Positions 35,601 through 47,600 of a stretch of DNA of 64,000 nt are shown here, one piece after another. Within the stretch, counting starts at the first letter, position 1. Each line of letters starts with the position of its first letter. Under the pieces are notes generated by a model. That model searched no databases, was not told the origin of the DNA, and worked only from the letters and a program-made list of their open reading frames with translations. The position numbers and the translations under genes are program-made. Origin of the DNA: Euryodendron excelsum (lineage: Eukaryota; Streptophyta; Magnoliopsida; Ericales; Pentaphylacaceae); the NCBI GenBank assembly GCA_033060915.1, contig CM065392.1, positions 15,483,501 through 15,547,500 on the forward strand. Direction: 5' to 3'.

Positions 35601-38600
35601 TATGTATGCAACATTTTATTTTAGTGAAGGTACGATCTTGTTCACACTGCATCTCTGTGCTTGCGTTTAACTTCAGGATAACAAGACTTGACACAAGGGT
35701 AAAAGTATTTGCTATATTAATATGTACTACAATGCTAGGCATGTAAATTGTAGTGGACTTTCAGGAATCCGCTTCTTTGACTAACAGATTATGGGACTTT
35801 GCTTTATAATATATGCATATTTCAAGAGTTCTTCCTATCAACACTTCCCATGCTTAATGGAGGATATTTATAGGTTTTGATTTTCTTTAATAAGTTTTAT
35901 CTGTTTGGATCTAGGAAGCATGGACACTGTTTAGGGTGCTGTTTATGTGTCAGGCAAGTTCCTCGGACACAGCAAGACAGCTGTCGGACACGCCAATTGG
36001 TGTGTTCAATAGTTTTATTAATATTTTTTTTCTGAATGGACACGTTCTGGACGAGTGGGGGACACGCTTATCTTTTTGTTGGACATGTTTTGGGACATGG
36101 TGAGGTTGAAATGTTATTGTTAAAAGTACTAAATGGAGTTGAATTTATAAATTTCAAAACTTTTAAAACGTCAAAACATACACCTAACTCCAATTCTTCA
36201 AATTCTTAACTTGTTAGTTGTATTATTATTGTGAACTTATTTAGTTGTTTTCATCTTGTTCTTTGTGGTTTATGGATGTTACATTCTTATATACAGCAGA
36301 TAAAAATATATTTTTTTGCTGAGTCTCATGTCCTCATTTTTTGGAAGTCCCCATGTCAATATATGAGTCTTTATCCGTATCTGCATCTGTATCCGTATCT
36401 ATATCCGTACTTCTTAGGTTTTGATTCTTAATGGATTGCATATACTTAAGGTCTCTTTCTTGAAGTTTTCTAATGATTTTGTTGAGTATTATTTACTTAT
36501 AATAAAGAAAATGAGATTTTGTCAACTACTATTTGCAAGTTTCGAGTATTTTCAGTGTTTTGCTTTAAGCATCTTGTTGATCATTGAAAAGTAAGTTGAA
36601 TGATAATTCTAATTGCTTGTCCTATACCAAGTAACAGTAATTAGCTTTTATTTGACCTGTCTGACCATTGCAATTTCACTATTAACTATTGGGTGGCTAT
36701 TTTTCTGGAAGACCAGTAAAACTCCTTGAAATTTAGTGCTGGTATGGGAAATGCTGGTTGTGATGAAAGAAAAGGTGCATTGTCCTGATTTGTGAAATCT
36801 TATTTAAACTAGTGTTGAACTGGTGCAACTTTTCGGGTTTCCTTAAATATATAGTTTCTTCAAAACTTCGAAAAGGATTTAGACCTCAGCACCCTACAAG
36901 TTAAGCCTATCCTTACAAGGGTAAAATGCATTGCCTTGATGATCCGACTAATCTTCATTAATTTCTTCTAACCGGGGTGATCTAATAACTTTATTGATTA
37001 TTTAGTAATATGTAAAGAAGAAGAAAGATAGGAGAAAGTGGGAGAAGCAAGAGATAAGAGGAGGGGGCAACAGCAGCTTCTGGGCCTCTTGCTTATGAGA
37101 GAAGAGGGAGGAAAGGAAGCAGAGAAGAGGAGAGAAGGGCATGAGCGGACATGAGCGATGCTTTTCAAATACAAGAGAACAAAGATGAAGATAGAGACGA
37201 TTAAAAGGGTTGTGTTTTGCACATGGGGGGTGGCGCCCGAAAGCTCTGCCAAAAGTTTTTCCCTTCAAAGTATATTCCTTTCAGTCTTATATGCATTTTA
37301 CTCGTAAATCTCCTATTTATGGGCTCAATAAAATGCTGAAAACAATTGGAGACTGTCCAAAATTGACACACAACAGATGCTACAAGCTCTGAGTTTTTAC
37401 TGCTTAAAGAGGATCTTTTGGGAGTGACTATTTTTGAAGATGTGGACTTTTAGGGTTTGAAATTGGTGTAACAAAGGGTTATGTATTTTCAGAGATTTGC
37501 TTAAAAAGAGAAGTGAAATATTGGGTATTTTGGTGCTTGTGAGCAGTAGTTTTGCTGGTTTTGTACTTTTATGCTGCTAGGTTTAATTGGTTGAGAAGGT
37601 GTGGAGTTTAATGGGTGATAAAGAGTAGGAATATACATGAAATGACTAAAAGAAGCAGCAAGGCATCACACCTAGGTTATGTTAGGCATGACCCCTGGGT
37701 TAGAATTATGACCCAGTCGCAAGAAACCTTTAGCTTGAAAATTTAGCAAACTATCTCTATTAAATTTAGAAAGAGTACATAGCTGTATGTAGATTTCTAA
37801 AAATCCCAATTGAGGTTGTGAAGAAACTATATATAAAGAGCTTTTATTTTTTTGTAAGTACCCATGGATAAAGACCCAATAATATAACTTCACCTAGGAC
37901 TTGTGGGTCACTGCCACAGCTCATGTCTTTAAAATCTTAAACTTATAAAATACCACAACCCTAAAACATAACCAAACCTGTATAAAAATGAACCAACTGT
38001 AGATTAACTTAAAGCAAGCAAAAAGTAGGACTGAAGCTAAACTTGACTGTGGAAGGTCCTAGTTGAGTACTGCTTTGAAATCAGACCAGTTTCGAATTTC
38101 TCTCCCCTTCAATATTGCTGCTTCTTGGGCTTCTTGTGGACTGCATTACCTGTAATTAAGGACACATCAATTATACATGTACCTTCCATATTCTTTTGCA
38201 AAAATGAAAAAGTGATTGTTACGCATTTATATCAAATGTTTTTATCAATGTTAGATATGCTTCATCTAGTACTATGCAATGTGGCTCTAATAGATTCATA
38301 TTGCAACTGAAGAGCATAGTTTATTTGTTTTTAAGAATTGAAGAAAATTCTGCTTTAATAGCCCAACGTCTTTTTTTTTTATAAGTAAATATATTCTATA
38401 AAAGGCGGCAAAGGGGCGCAACTTCTATACGAAAGAGAGGGCCAAAGTAAAAAAAGCTCAACTCGAAGGTGAGCTCTCCTTTGAAATCAACAAAAGCAAA
38501 AGACGATTCACAAAAAATTTCTTTACACCACAAAAAAGGAAGCCATGGAAAAAATTCATGTTTAATTTATGTACTGTAGAGGTAGTATCCTCGAAAGTGT

Positions 38601-41600
38601 GTCTTTTCTGCTCTCTCCACAAGCATCACATCACACCCAACGAAGCGACTCTTCAAGCTTTCTTCTTCCGCTTTTTCCTACAGCCTGAATCCCAACAGCA
38701 AAGCAACTAAGAACCAATGCTGGCATCATCCACTGAACCCCGAATATAATACATAACAAGGACCTCAATGTATGAGCAACATCACAATGAATTAGAAGAT
38801 GGTCCACCGACTCCTCTGCCCTGTGATACATACAACACCAAGTTGTATGCTTGTAATCTCTCTTTACCAAATTATCCATAGTAAGGATGGAATCACTAGC
38901 TGCTGTCCAAACAAAAAATGCCACTTTAGTAGGCGCTCCAGTCTTCCAAATTTTTGCAAAAGAGCCTTGTCCTCAATATTTGGAGGTAGCCATGTGAATT
39001 TTGTATTCACTTAGTTAATAGCATCATATCTTTCCTTGCTTCATGTGAGCTAACTTTGTTCTTATTGTCACCTTAACAAGGTGCCAACATCTTCAATAAG
39101 GATCATGTAACCTTCGGATTTGTCCAGTTCATTAGTCTGTGTGGAGTCGTTGACATTGCTAGACCATCTTGGTTGCTTCTCTCATTTTATCTCCAACTTA
39201 TGCTACTTTCAACTTCTCATGATTCTAATCTTTTGTAAATTTATCTTTCTTCTTAAGTCAACTCGTCGTTTCCACTATAACGATTCAGCGAGTTCAACAA
39301 AACACCACCCCCCCACACCCCCCCCCCCCCCCGCGGTCTTCCCTTTTTTTCTTCTTTTTTTTTTTTAATTCTTTCTTTTGTTTTGGTTGAATGAGGCCAG
39401 ATCTCCTCATTGATTATCGTTGCAAGTGAAGAAGCAATATCTTTTTATATTTTCAGTTGAAGATACATTAGCCTTATTAATTCCTAGTTAATCTTTCATA
39501 TTTTGTTTCTTGGCTTTGTCATTGAAGAATAAATCTTACTCTATCATGCTATTGGTATCTAATATTAGTTTCTGGCTCAGCCAAAAAAAATTCAAGTGGA
39601 GTGTTGTTGGTAGAAAAGTTTGCTAAAATTTTAGTTAATTTTTCTCTTTCTTTATTTTGTTCTTGTTCTTGTTTTTTCTCTTTTATTTTCAGATGTGCCC
39701 TTTTAAAGATTGAGTTAATTTTATAAATTCTTTCCCTGCCACTGGCAGAGCTGAAAATATATAAATTGTGGGATTTTATCCTTAGTTGTTCCTTAAGTAC
39801 AGACTTGTTACCTATTTATCTCTTCTGATTGAGGTTACCTCTGCCTTTTTTGTTCCATCTAGTCCGTCTTTTATCCTTATGCTGTGTATATAATCCTTTG
39901 GGTTCTCTTGCACTTGTCAGAGATATGGTGAAGTTACCAAGCAAAGACTTGATCGTGCTGTTCTGATGTTCTTTCAACATTTTAGAAAGTCTTATGTAGG
40001 AGATCAGGCAATGCATTCTTCTAAGGTAAACTAATTTAAAGTTTGAACTTCCACATTTGGAAAGTGGGGGGAAGAAACAAAAATTATATTGTACCATTGG
40101 TGGAAAGTTTTAAACATTCCTCTGTTGATTGTTAATTGCACTTTTCTTGCAGCAGCTGTATGCCCGATTATCTGAGCTTATTGGACTTCATGATCATCTG
40201 CTCATATTGAATGTTATTGTTGAAAAGATTGCTACAAATCTGAAGTGTTATGCTGAGGTTACTGTTCCTAGTGTTTTTCCAGTTAAATAGTTCTTTTATT
40301 TAAAGTTCATGCATAATTCGCCCCTATTTGCAGAGTGAAGAGGTTATCAATCATACTTTAAGTCTCTTTTCTGAAATGGCAACTGGGTTAGTTTTATTTC
40401 TACCTAGTTTTATTGGTAGAATTGGAATTGTTCCATTTCTAGTATTTTATATGAAATTGCGAAATTTGCGCAGATATATGACGGGGAAGCTGCTTTTGAA
40501 GCTGGATACTATTCAGTACATAATCTCACATCATAATGTAACTGTGACTTTAATATTTTCCTTTCCATGTCTTCTTCTCTTCAATGATGTTTATATATTG
40601 GGAACCTTACTTTTGGAATTAATTCATGATATTTGCTTTTTCAGAGGGAGCACTTCCACTTTTTGGAGGATTACAGGTGTTCTCGTTGCAGAACAACCTT
40701 CTATTACACTATTGGCTTGTTGATCTTCATGGAAGATAGCCTTTTGAAATTTAAATCTTCAATGGATCCTCTTCTGCAGGCATGTAATTCATTTTCTACA
40801 ATAGTTCTCTTTCGATGTGGTTTTGTATTTCTCCAGATTTCTTATCTTCTATTATCACAGGGGTTTTCCCCTTAAAGTTTTAGCTTCATTTTTTGTAAGT
40901 CTACCTGTAGAAGTTCTATAAAAAAATTTTGTTGAATTTGCTGGACTAAATTATCTTCAGGTCATTCTCGTAAGTTCTGTTCTGGAAATTTTGATATGGT
41001 TTTTTATTTCTCCCAAGTGCTTATCTTTTATACTCACAATGGTGTTCCCCTCAAAATTTTAGCCTCACTTAGTAAGTCTGCCGGTAGAAATTCTATAAAA
41101 GGTTTTGTTGAATTTTCTGGACTAATTATCTTCAGGCATTCTCCCAAGTTCTGTTCTGGAAATCATATCCATGCTTATGTTGAACTGAGGACTTAGCTCT
41201 CAAACATACTATGGATTGGTATTTGCTTCTTAGTTCTTGGTTCATGTTTTAATGGTCGGATTTGTTTTCCCAATTAAGGTTTTTGTCAGTTTGGAAGCAA
41301 CGGCTGATGCAATATTTCGTTCAGATACTGTTAAATATGCGCTAATAGGATTGATGCGGGATCTCAGAGGAATCGCAATGGCTACAAATAGGTTGGTCTC
41401 CTTGCTCTTTTTGAAATAGCATTTTATTGCAGACACCCTCCTAATTTTTGCATGCTTCTTCTTTTTTTTTTTTCTTTTTGCTCCTCGTTCTATTTTGTAG
41501 TCGCCGAACATATGGTTTCCTTTTCGATTGGCTGCATCCGGCACGCATGCCACTTCTTTTGAAAGCAATCACACATTGGACTGATACACCAGAGGTGAGG

Positions 41601-44600
41601 TGCAGCGTACACAATTCTGATATACTTGTGTAAGGTGTTTTCCCAACATTTCATGGGCAATCAAGACTAATGGCTTTGTTTTATCCTTCAACATAAGTTG
41701 AAGTTCCGTGTAGCTGCCCCTTACTACAGAGGAGATGGAGCCAATTTTACTCTTTTTTTTTTTCACTTGGGGATCTTGTGGTGCTTGCTTTCTCAATTCT
41801 GAATGATTGTTGGGAATTAGAACTGCTAAATGATATGTTAAATGTGAAAGAAATAAAGTAACTCGATTTGTGTCACAACCCCCATAGGAGCATGACCGGC
41901 CGTGAACCACGAAGCCTTGGCTCATGAGCCACGAAGCCTAACATCTGTAATCAATTTGAAGAATAGTGGAACTGTCCTAAACATGATAATTATTAAACAA
42001 CTCAAACTCAAATATCTATAGTAATTCATTGTCTCATAATGTAATAAGCTCCGAAACGGACCATATACCATAGAGTCATAGAATCTCTTAAATAACTCTC
42101 CAAAGCAGTATATATCAAGTAACATAATCCAACTCTGGAATCAATCCAGTAGTAAAAGGGTACTTGTAAGGTATTAGAGTTTATAAACCATAAATATTAA
42201 AACAAGATGACTCATGACAGTCCTATGAATGTCATGCAAGGGTCCCAGATCCAGGTCCATAACTACTACTGCCCATGTTCAGCTGAAATGTTGACTACGA
42301 GTGTGAGCTCACAGCTCCATGAACGAAAATGCAATGCGTAATACAATAATTTTAAAAATTCAACATAAATTGTTGTTAGTGAAATTAACATTAAGGTATA
42401 AATTAGTTCCAAGTAAATGAATCAATATGTCTAGAGATGTAGTTTGTCCAAAAGCATTTATATACCAATACCAGAAGTAACCAAATCCAAATAATAGCCC
42501 AGATGTCCAAATCTCCAAGTTCTAAAATAAATACCAATCAAATAGAAATAATAAATAACCACATGGTGAGAGTATTAAAGAATAAGCCAGTGAACCAGAA
42601 TACCAGAATCAAAACCAGAAACTAGAATACCAAAAGCCACAAATAAATCTCAAGGCATTCTATAAGCTAGTTGGATCCAACATCGGACATAAGAGTCACC
42701 ACGGGGTGGCAAACCGGGTCTTTTCCCTAAGCCGATCTAGTGAAGGTCACTTGGATGCACTAGGTCTATTCCTTTTCATTGAGAAACTAGAGTCACCTTC
42801 CTTGGGCATGTTCCCTAGTTGCTAGAACAACCGCAAAGCGGACTTTTCTCCTAGACTTTCCCCAATAACCAAACCAGTCCTATACCAATTCTCACCAACC
42901 ATCACCATTGTGGAGTTGAAAATAGTTTAGTTTCAAGAAAGTACTGTATTACATTACCAAAATATTCTTTCTAATTTGATAATAATCAGTAAATCAGGTT
43001 TACTAAACAAAAAATTCAGGTGTGGTAATGATTTAAAGATAATCAGCAAGGCAAGACCACTCACCTAATCCCAAAAGAAATGCAGTAAAAAAGGTATAAC
43101 ACGGAAATAAATTGCTTTTATCGTGAATAACAAAATATACAAGCCTAAGGTATAATGCAAAAATAAATTGCTTTTATCCTGAATAACAAAATATACAAGC
43201 CTATTATTAAAAGTCTATTTAGTATTCGAATTAACTTAAAATACTATCAAAAACTAAATCTACGCGTCTAAAAAACATAAGATAGTACTATTTCCTTGAT
43301 TAAATCTACCCGATTGGACAACGTTACTAAGGTGCACCATAGTTCCATGGTTTCACCCACACCAGTTTATATGCCTACCCCATCTTCCACCTTCAGCCCC
43401 CTGTTTTCCCGAACTTGCTTCTGTAACACTTATTTTTTTTGTATTTTCTGTCCTCCTTTCTTTCTTTTTGTTTCTTTTCTTTTCTTTTTATCCATTCTCT
43501 TCACTTCCCTTTCCTTGCTTCCTTCTCTCCTTTCTCACTTTTCTTTTCCTCTTCTTCTTCTTCTTCTTCTTCATGCTTGCTCACCAGCACCCTTTACTGC
43601 TGCAATTGCAGCTGCTCCTCCCTTGTGACACTAGTAGCCAAAAAAGTAACAATTTCCCACACTTCACTTCTTCACTGTCTAACTATTTCTCTCCCTTTTC
43701 TTCACCAAAATCAACCCCAAAAAAATTGAAAAGTTACAGAACACTGCTGCCACAAAACAGCTGCCACGGGCGGCCCCATAATCAGCTCACCTGAAACCCT
43801 TATTTGCCAAATTTCTAGCCCTTCTCTCACTCTACTTGCAACACCAGGCCTCCACAACTTAACAACACATGGCAACCCTCCTCCAAACACCAGTCAACTT
43901 CTACCACAACACCCAGCACACACCACTCGGCCAAACCCATTCACAGTGCTCTAATAAAATACAACACTACTCAACAATCTTTGATATACACAATATAACT
44001 TATTTAAAGTAAATTTTCTTACCTTAAAAAAAAAAAAACAAACCAGTGTCCACTCCTCTTCCTTTTGTTCTTCCTCAAACCAAGCTCTTAACTCTCTCTC
44101 TCTAGGGTTTCCCTCTCCTCTTATCTCTAGTATAATGAAGACAAAGTCCCAAGAATACATAGATATATATATATAGAGAGAGAGAGAGAGGTGTCTTGGT
44201 GGCCTGGTTTGATGAAATTTATATTGGCTCATCCAATAGGAAGAACTTTAAGACACATGGCACTCCTCCATGTATATTAATAATCCAATTAGTTATTTCT
44301 ATGTACAAAATCTATGAAAATAACAAGATGCATGAAATAATTGTTGGATTATAGGTAAATAACTCTAGGTCCTTACTATTTCTGTATTACAAGGGTCATG
44401 GGATTTATGAATGTGGCTATGAAATATAATGTTTAATGTACTAAGTCCTGAAAACATAAACTAAAGAAGATATACAACCCATTGCTATTGTGTCTTAATA
44501 TCTGCACTCTGTAATATCCAAAAGCTCATACTGGTGTTTGGTTTTGGCTAGTATACTCAACTTTTTATGCTACATACTTGGAAACCCCTCAAACTGAAAG

Positions 44601-47600
44601 CTTGGATATGGCATACTTTCCTGCGTTGGAGTTTTTGCCGTCCTTCTTAATGCTAAGTGTTTTGAAACCCACATTTTACCAGCAACCAAAGGCTTGTGTG
44701 TTCATAGCAACAAGTTGTTTTAAACTGTTTAACGAGTCTTTCTAGGGTTCTTCCACATTTTATTGTACACAGAAAAGTTATACTCTTTTATGCAAGCCAG
44801 ATTACACAACCTTTTCTTCCCAATGGTGGTTAGTTCTTTTGCTCCTACTCAGTCCTCTTCATCTTTTCTTTCTCGACTGTAAACCCTCCATCAGGGTCCT
44901 ACTCATATATTAAACATTTGAGAGGGTTTTACCAAGTGATGGAAACAGAGAAATGAAAGTTCTGTAAGAAGAGGCAATTAGACTGTTAAATGGAATTTGG
45001 CATCCATACAGATGTTATTTTATGTGCACCTTTTTGTTCTAGAAAGTTTCCATTACATTCAGATGGACTGTCAGTCAAATGTTATTTAATAAAAAATTTG
45101 TGAGGAGCAATATTTTTTTGTGATAAGTTTCCTATACACTAAAAACCACAAAAGAAGGCCTATAGCAAAGGATATTAGCAGTCAAGAAAATCAACAAAAT
45201 CTACAAACTATCCAAATTAGGGAACACCGTTCTCGTAGTCAAACTATACGGTATAGCTAAAAAGGGACTCGAATCTATACAAAAGCTCCTCCACCCCATT
45301 AAATGTCTTTCTATTTTGTTCAACCCAAATGACCCACATCAAACATGGAGGGGCCAACCTGCAATTTGGAGGGGAGTACTTGCGTCGACACGACATGGGT
45401 GTGAGTATGAGTCTATGAGATCTATCTCGGACGTGAGACTTTTCTCTCAGACATGGTACTCTTTCACTCAACAATGGAACCAATATGGTCCAAGCTAGCT
45501 ACGTCTCACATAGAAAAACAAGCTAGGGGAAGATTGCATTATCATAACGTCATACTCCACTAGAGAAAGCAAGCACTTTAAAAAGTTAAAAATGACTGTT
45601 GGGAAATATGCAGAGTATTGCACCCACATTGTTGACCTGAAGACTGGATACCAGTAATGATGACACTCTCTTTTAGAGGAGAAGCCAATCTGGAGTAACA
45701 TGATCCCCACAAAATGAAAATCACTCCAGCTCTTAACGGCATGTCTTTAGCAAGATACATCCACATATGCACATATATAGGATGTGTATGAAAAACTGGA
45801 CAGTGCCTTGCGTAACACAAACGATGTAAGGCATGATTTCTTATACGAATAAAATTATTATTCCCTTTAAGAAGTAAAGAAAACAATACATTAACAAAAA
45901 AAATTCACACAAACCTCGTAAGAAAACTAAATAACTCAAATAAAGGTAAAAGAAATACAATGAAATAATATAGATATTTTTTAAACTTTTTTTTTTTTTG
46001 GATAAATAAAAGATGTATATTAACAGAAGAACGCCAATAAGAACGCAACCCTATACAAAAGCATCAGCCTATATTTCTATGGGCATGTACAGTTGTCCAA
46101 AAAGTCGACAAAAGAAGAAAAACAAAAAGGAACGATCCCTCTCAACCAAAATAACAGGGAAATGAGAAAGGCCCTTCAAACTATGAATAGACACCTCTAC
46201 ATTATTATATGTGCGGGTAATTTTTCCACAGCTTCTTGCTCGGCAATCTAGGAACTGATAAGCTCTCACGCATTCCTAAACTTTCTAGAAAGCCAACCAG
46301 TGAGTATTAGCCAGCCGAAGTGGTTTAGCTGAAGGCACTCCGATGCTTAAGTTAGCTTCTTTGTCCAAATGGAGAATTACAGTATGTGGTTATGAATTCA
46401 CCTGTACCTTTTTGTTGTGATGCTTTTTTACCTATTTATATGTTGAGATTGCTGATGATTTCCACTCCCTCCGATCTTGTAAGTGCTAGTCCACTCTTTT
46501 GTGATCACGAGCCACTATCACTGTTCATGGTAGCCTCCTGTTGAGGTTGGCTCGATGACCTTCCCCCATTATGCCCATCATTCTCAGAGTAGTGGTAAGT
46601 GGGTCTTGGCATTCTTGCACATGTCGTTGACCATGTCTTCCTATTACTTGGGACTTTCACCCGGGATCCTAACTTCTTTGGTCGGCGATAAGCAAGAGTT
46701 GGGGGCCTCTTCGCTTGATGTTGGGAAATTTGTATATTTCCTGGAGTGGATTATTCATTGGGATTGTTATCTTGATAAATCTCGATGAAAAACTGTTTCG
46801 ATTTTCTTGGGAAGTTTTTCCCAAGCATTTAACATCCAGTTGGGGGTCTATGTATATGTATGCCTCCATCTTTCACCTTTTTATCAACTTCTACTTCTGA
46901 TGCTTAAAGCCAATTTCCCGGTCCCGCTTTCTCGTTGTTGTTCTTTTCTTCATTTTGGAATGACAGGCTTCGCAAACATCTGCAGATCTCAGGTGGGTCT
47001 GCAGTTGGTGAGCTTTGTTCAGATGTATGCAGCATTGACCCCCACATGCAGAGGCTGTTTTCATGAAGATTTACGTACTCATGCTCAAATTTCAACACTG
47101 ATTTTATTGCATGGATGTGGACTATATTCAATAAACATATATTTATGTCAAATTCTTAGTCAATGTGGGGCATGGACATGGGTGGGCCATGTCAATAAGT
47201 GTACATATCTTCATTCTTCTTCCATTCGTAGATGGTAATTCTTTGATTGCCAATTAAATTTAGGCTGTATTATGCAAATGCTGATTCCATTTAAATAGGG
47301 ACATAATGATATGTCAATTATTTTGAAAGATTAAAAAAAAACCCCTCTTTAGCATGCAAAAAAAATATACATATGTATAAATATTCTTCTCATCCTCCAC
47401 GTATTCTATTATTAATTTCTGATTCAAATCTTAGAGCTGAAAAGGACTCTTAGGACACCCACTACTTGTTTGGGTCATGTTAACTTGTTTTAACTGTGTT
47501 TATGATGTTGAAAGTTGATTTAATTTATGTCCAATGCATGTTTGACAAATGCCTAGTCATTAAATTGTTATGTTCAATATTAATGGGAAAAAGAAAAGAA

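Larger units (their letters stand above)
35292..39920 (+). other. XPO7 intron 14, 4.63 kb
   Basis: It carries a 69-bp tandem duplication (35483-35620), a copy of the GACAC-type dispersed repeat (35930-36110, with a related phrase near 36340-36420), a purine-rich stretch (37010-37150) and an antisense LINE 3' fragment (38371-38940). Poly(C) and poly(T) runs occur at 39305-39366. No other gene. Confidence 0.75.

Noticed and set aside
36998..37268. Two overlapping open frames on the - strand of intron 14
   Set aside because: They read a purine-rich low-complexity stretch and have no protein family signature.
40780..40784. Alternative GT donor for exon 19 at 40784
   Set aside because: It adds four bases and shifts the frame into exon 20, and the added residues do not fit the family.
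43296..43794. Open frames rich in Phe/Ser/Leu
   Set aside because: They are translations of pyrimidine-rich and (TTC)n low-complexity DNA in an LTR-like element.
45244..45483. Independent small gene on the - strand
   Set aside because: The recognisable part is only the terminal tail of a LINE ORF2 (zf-RVT region).
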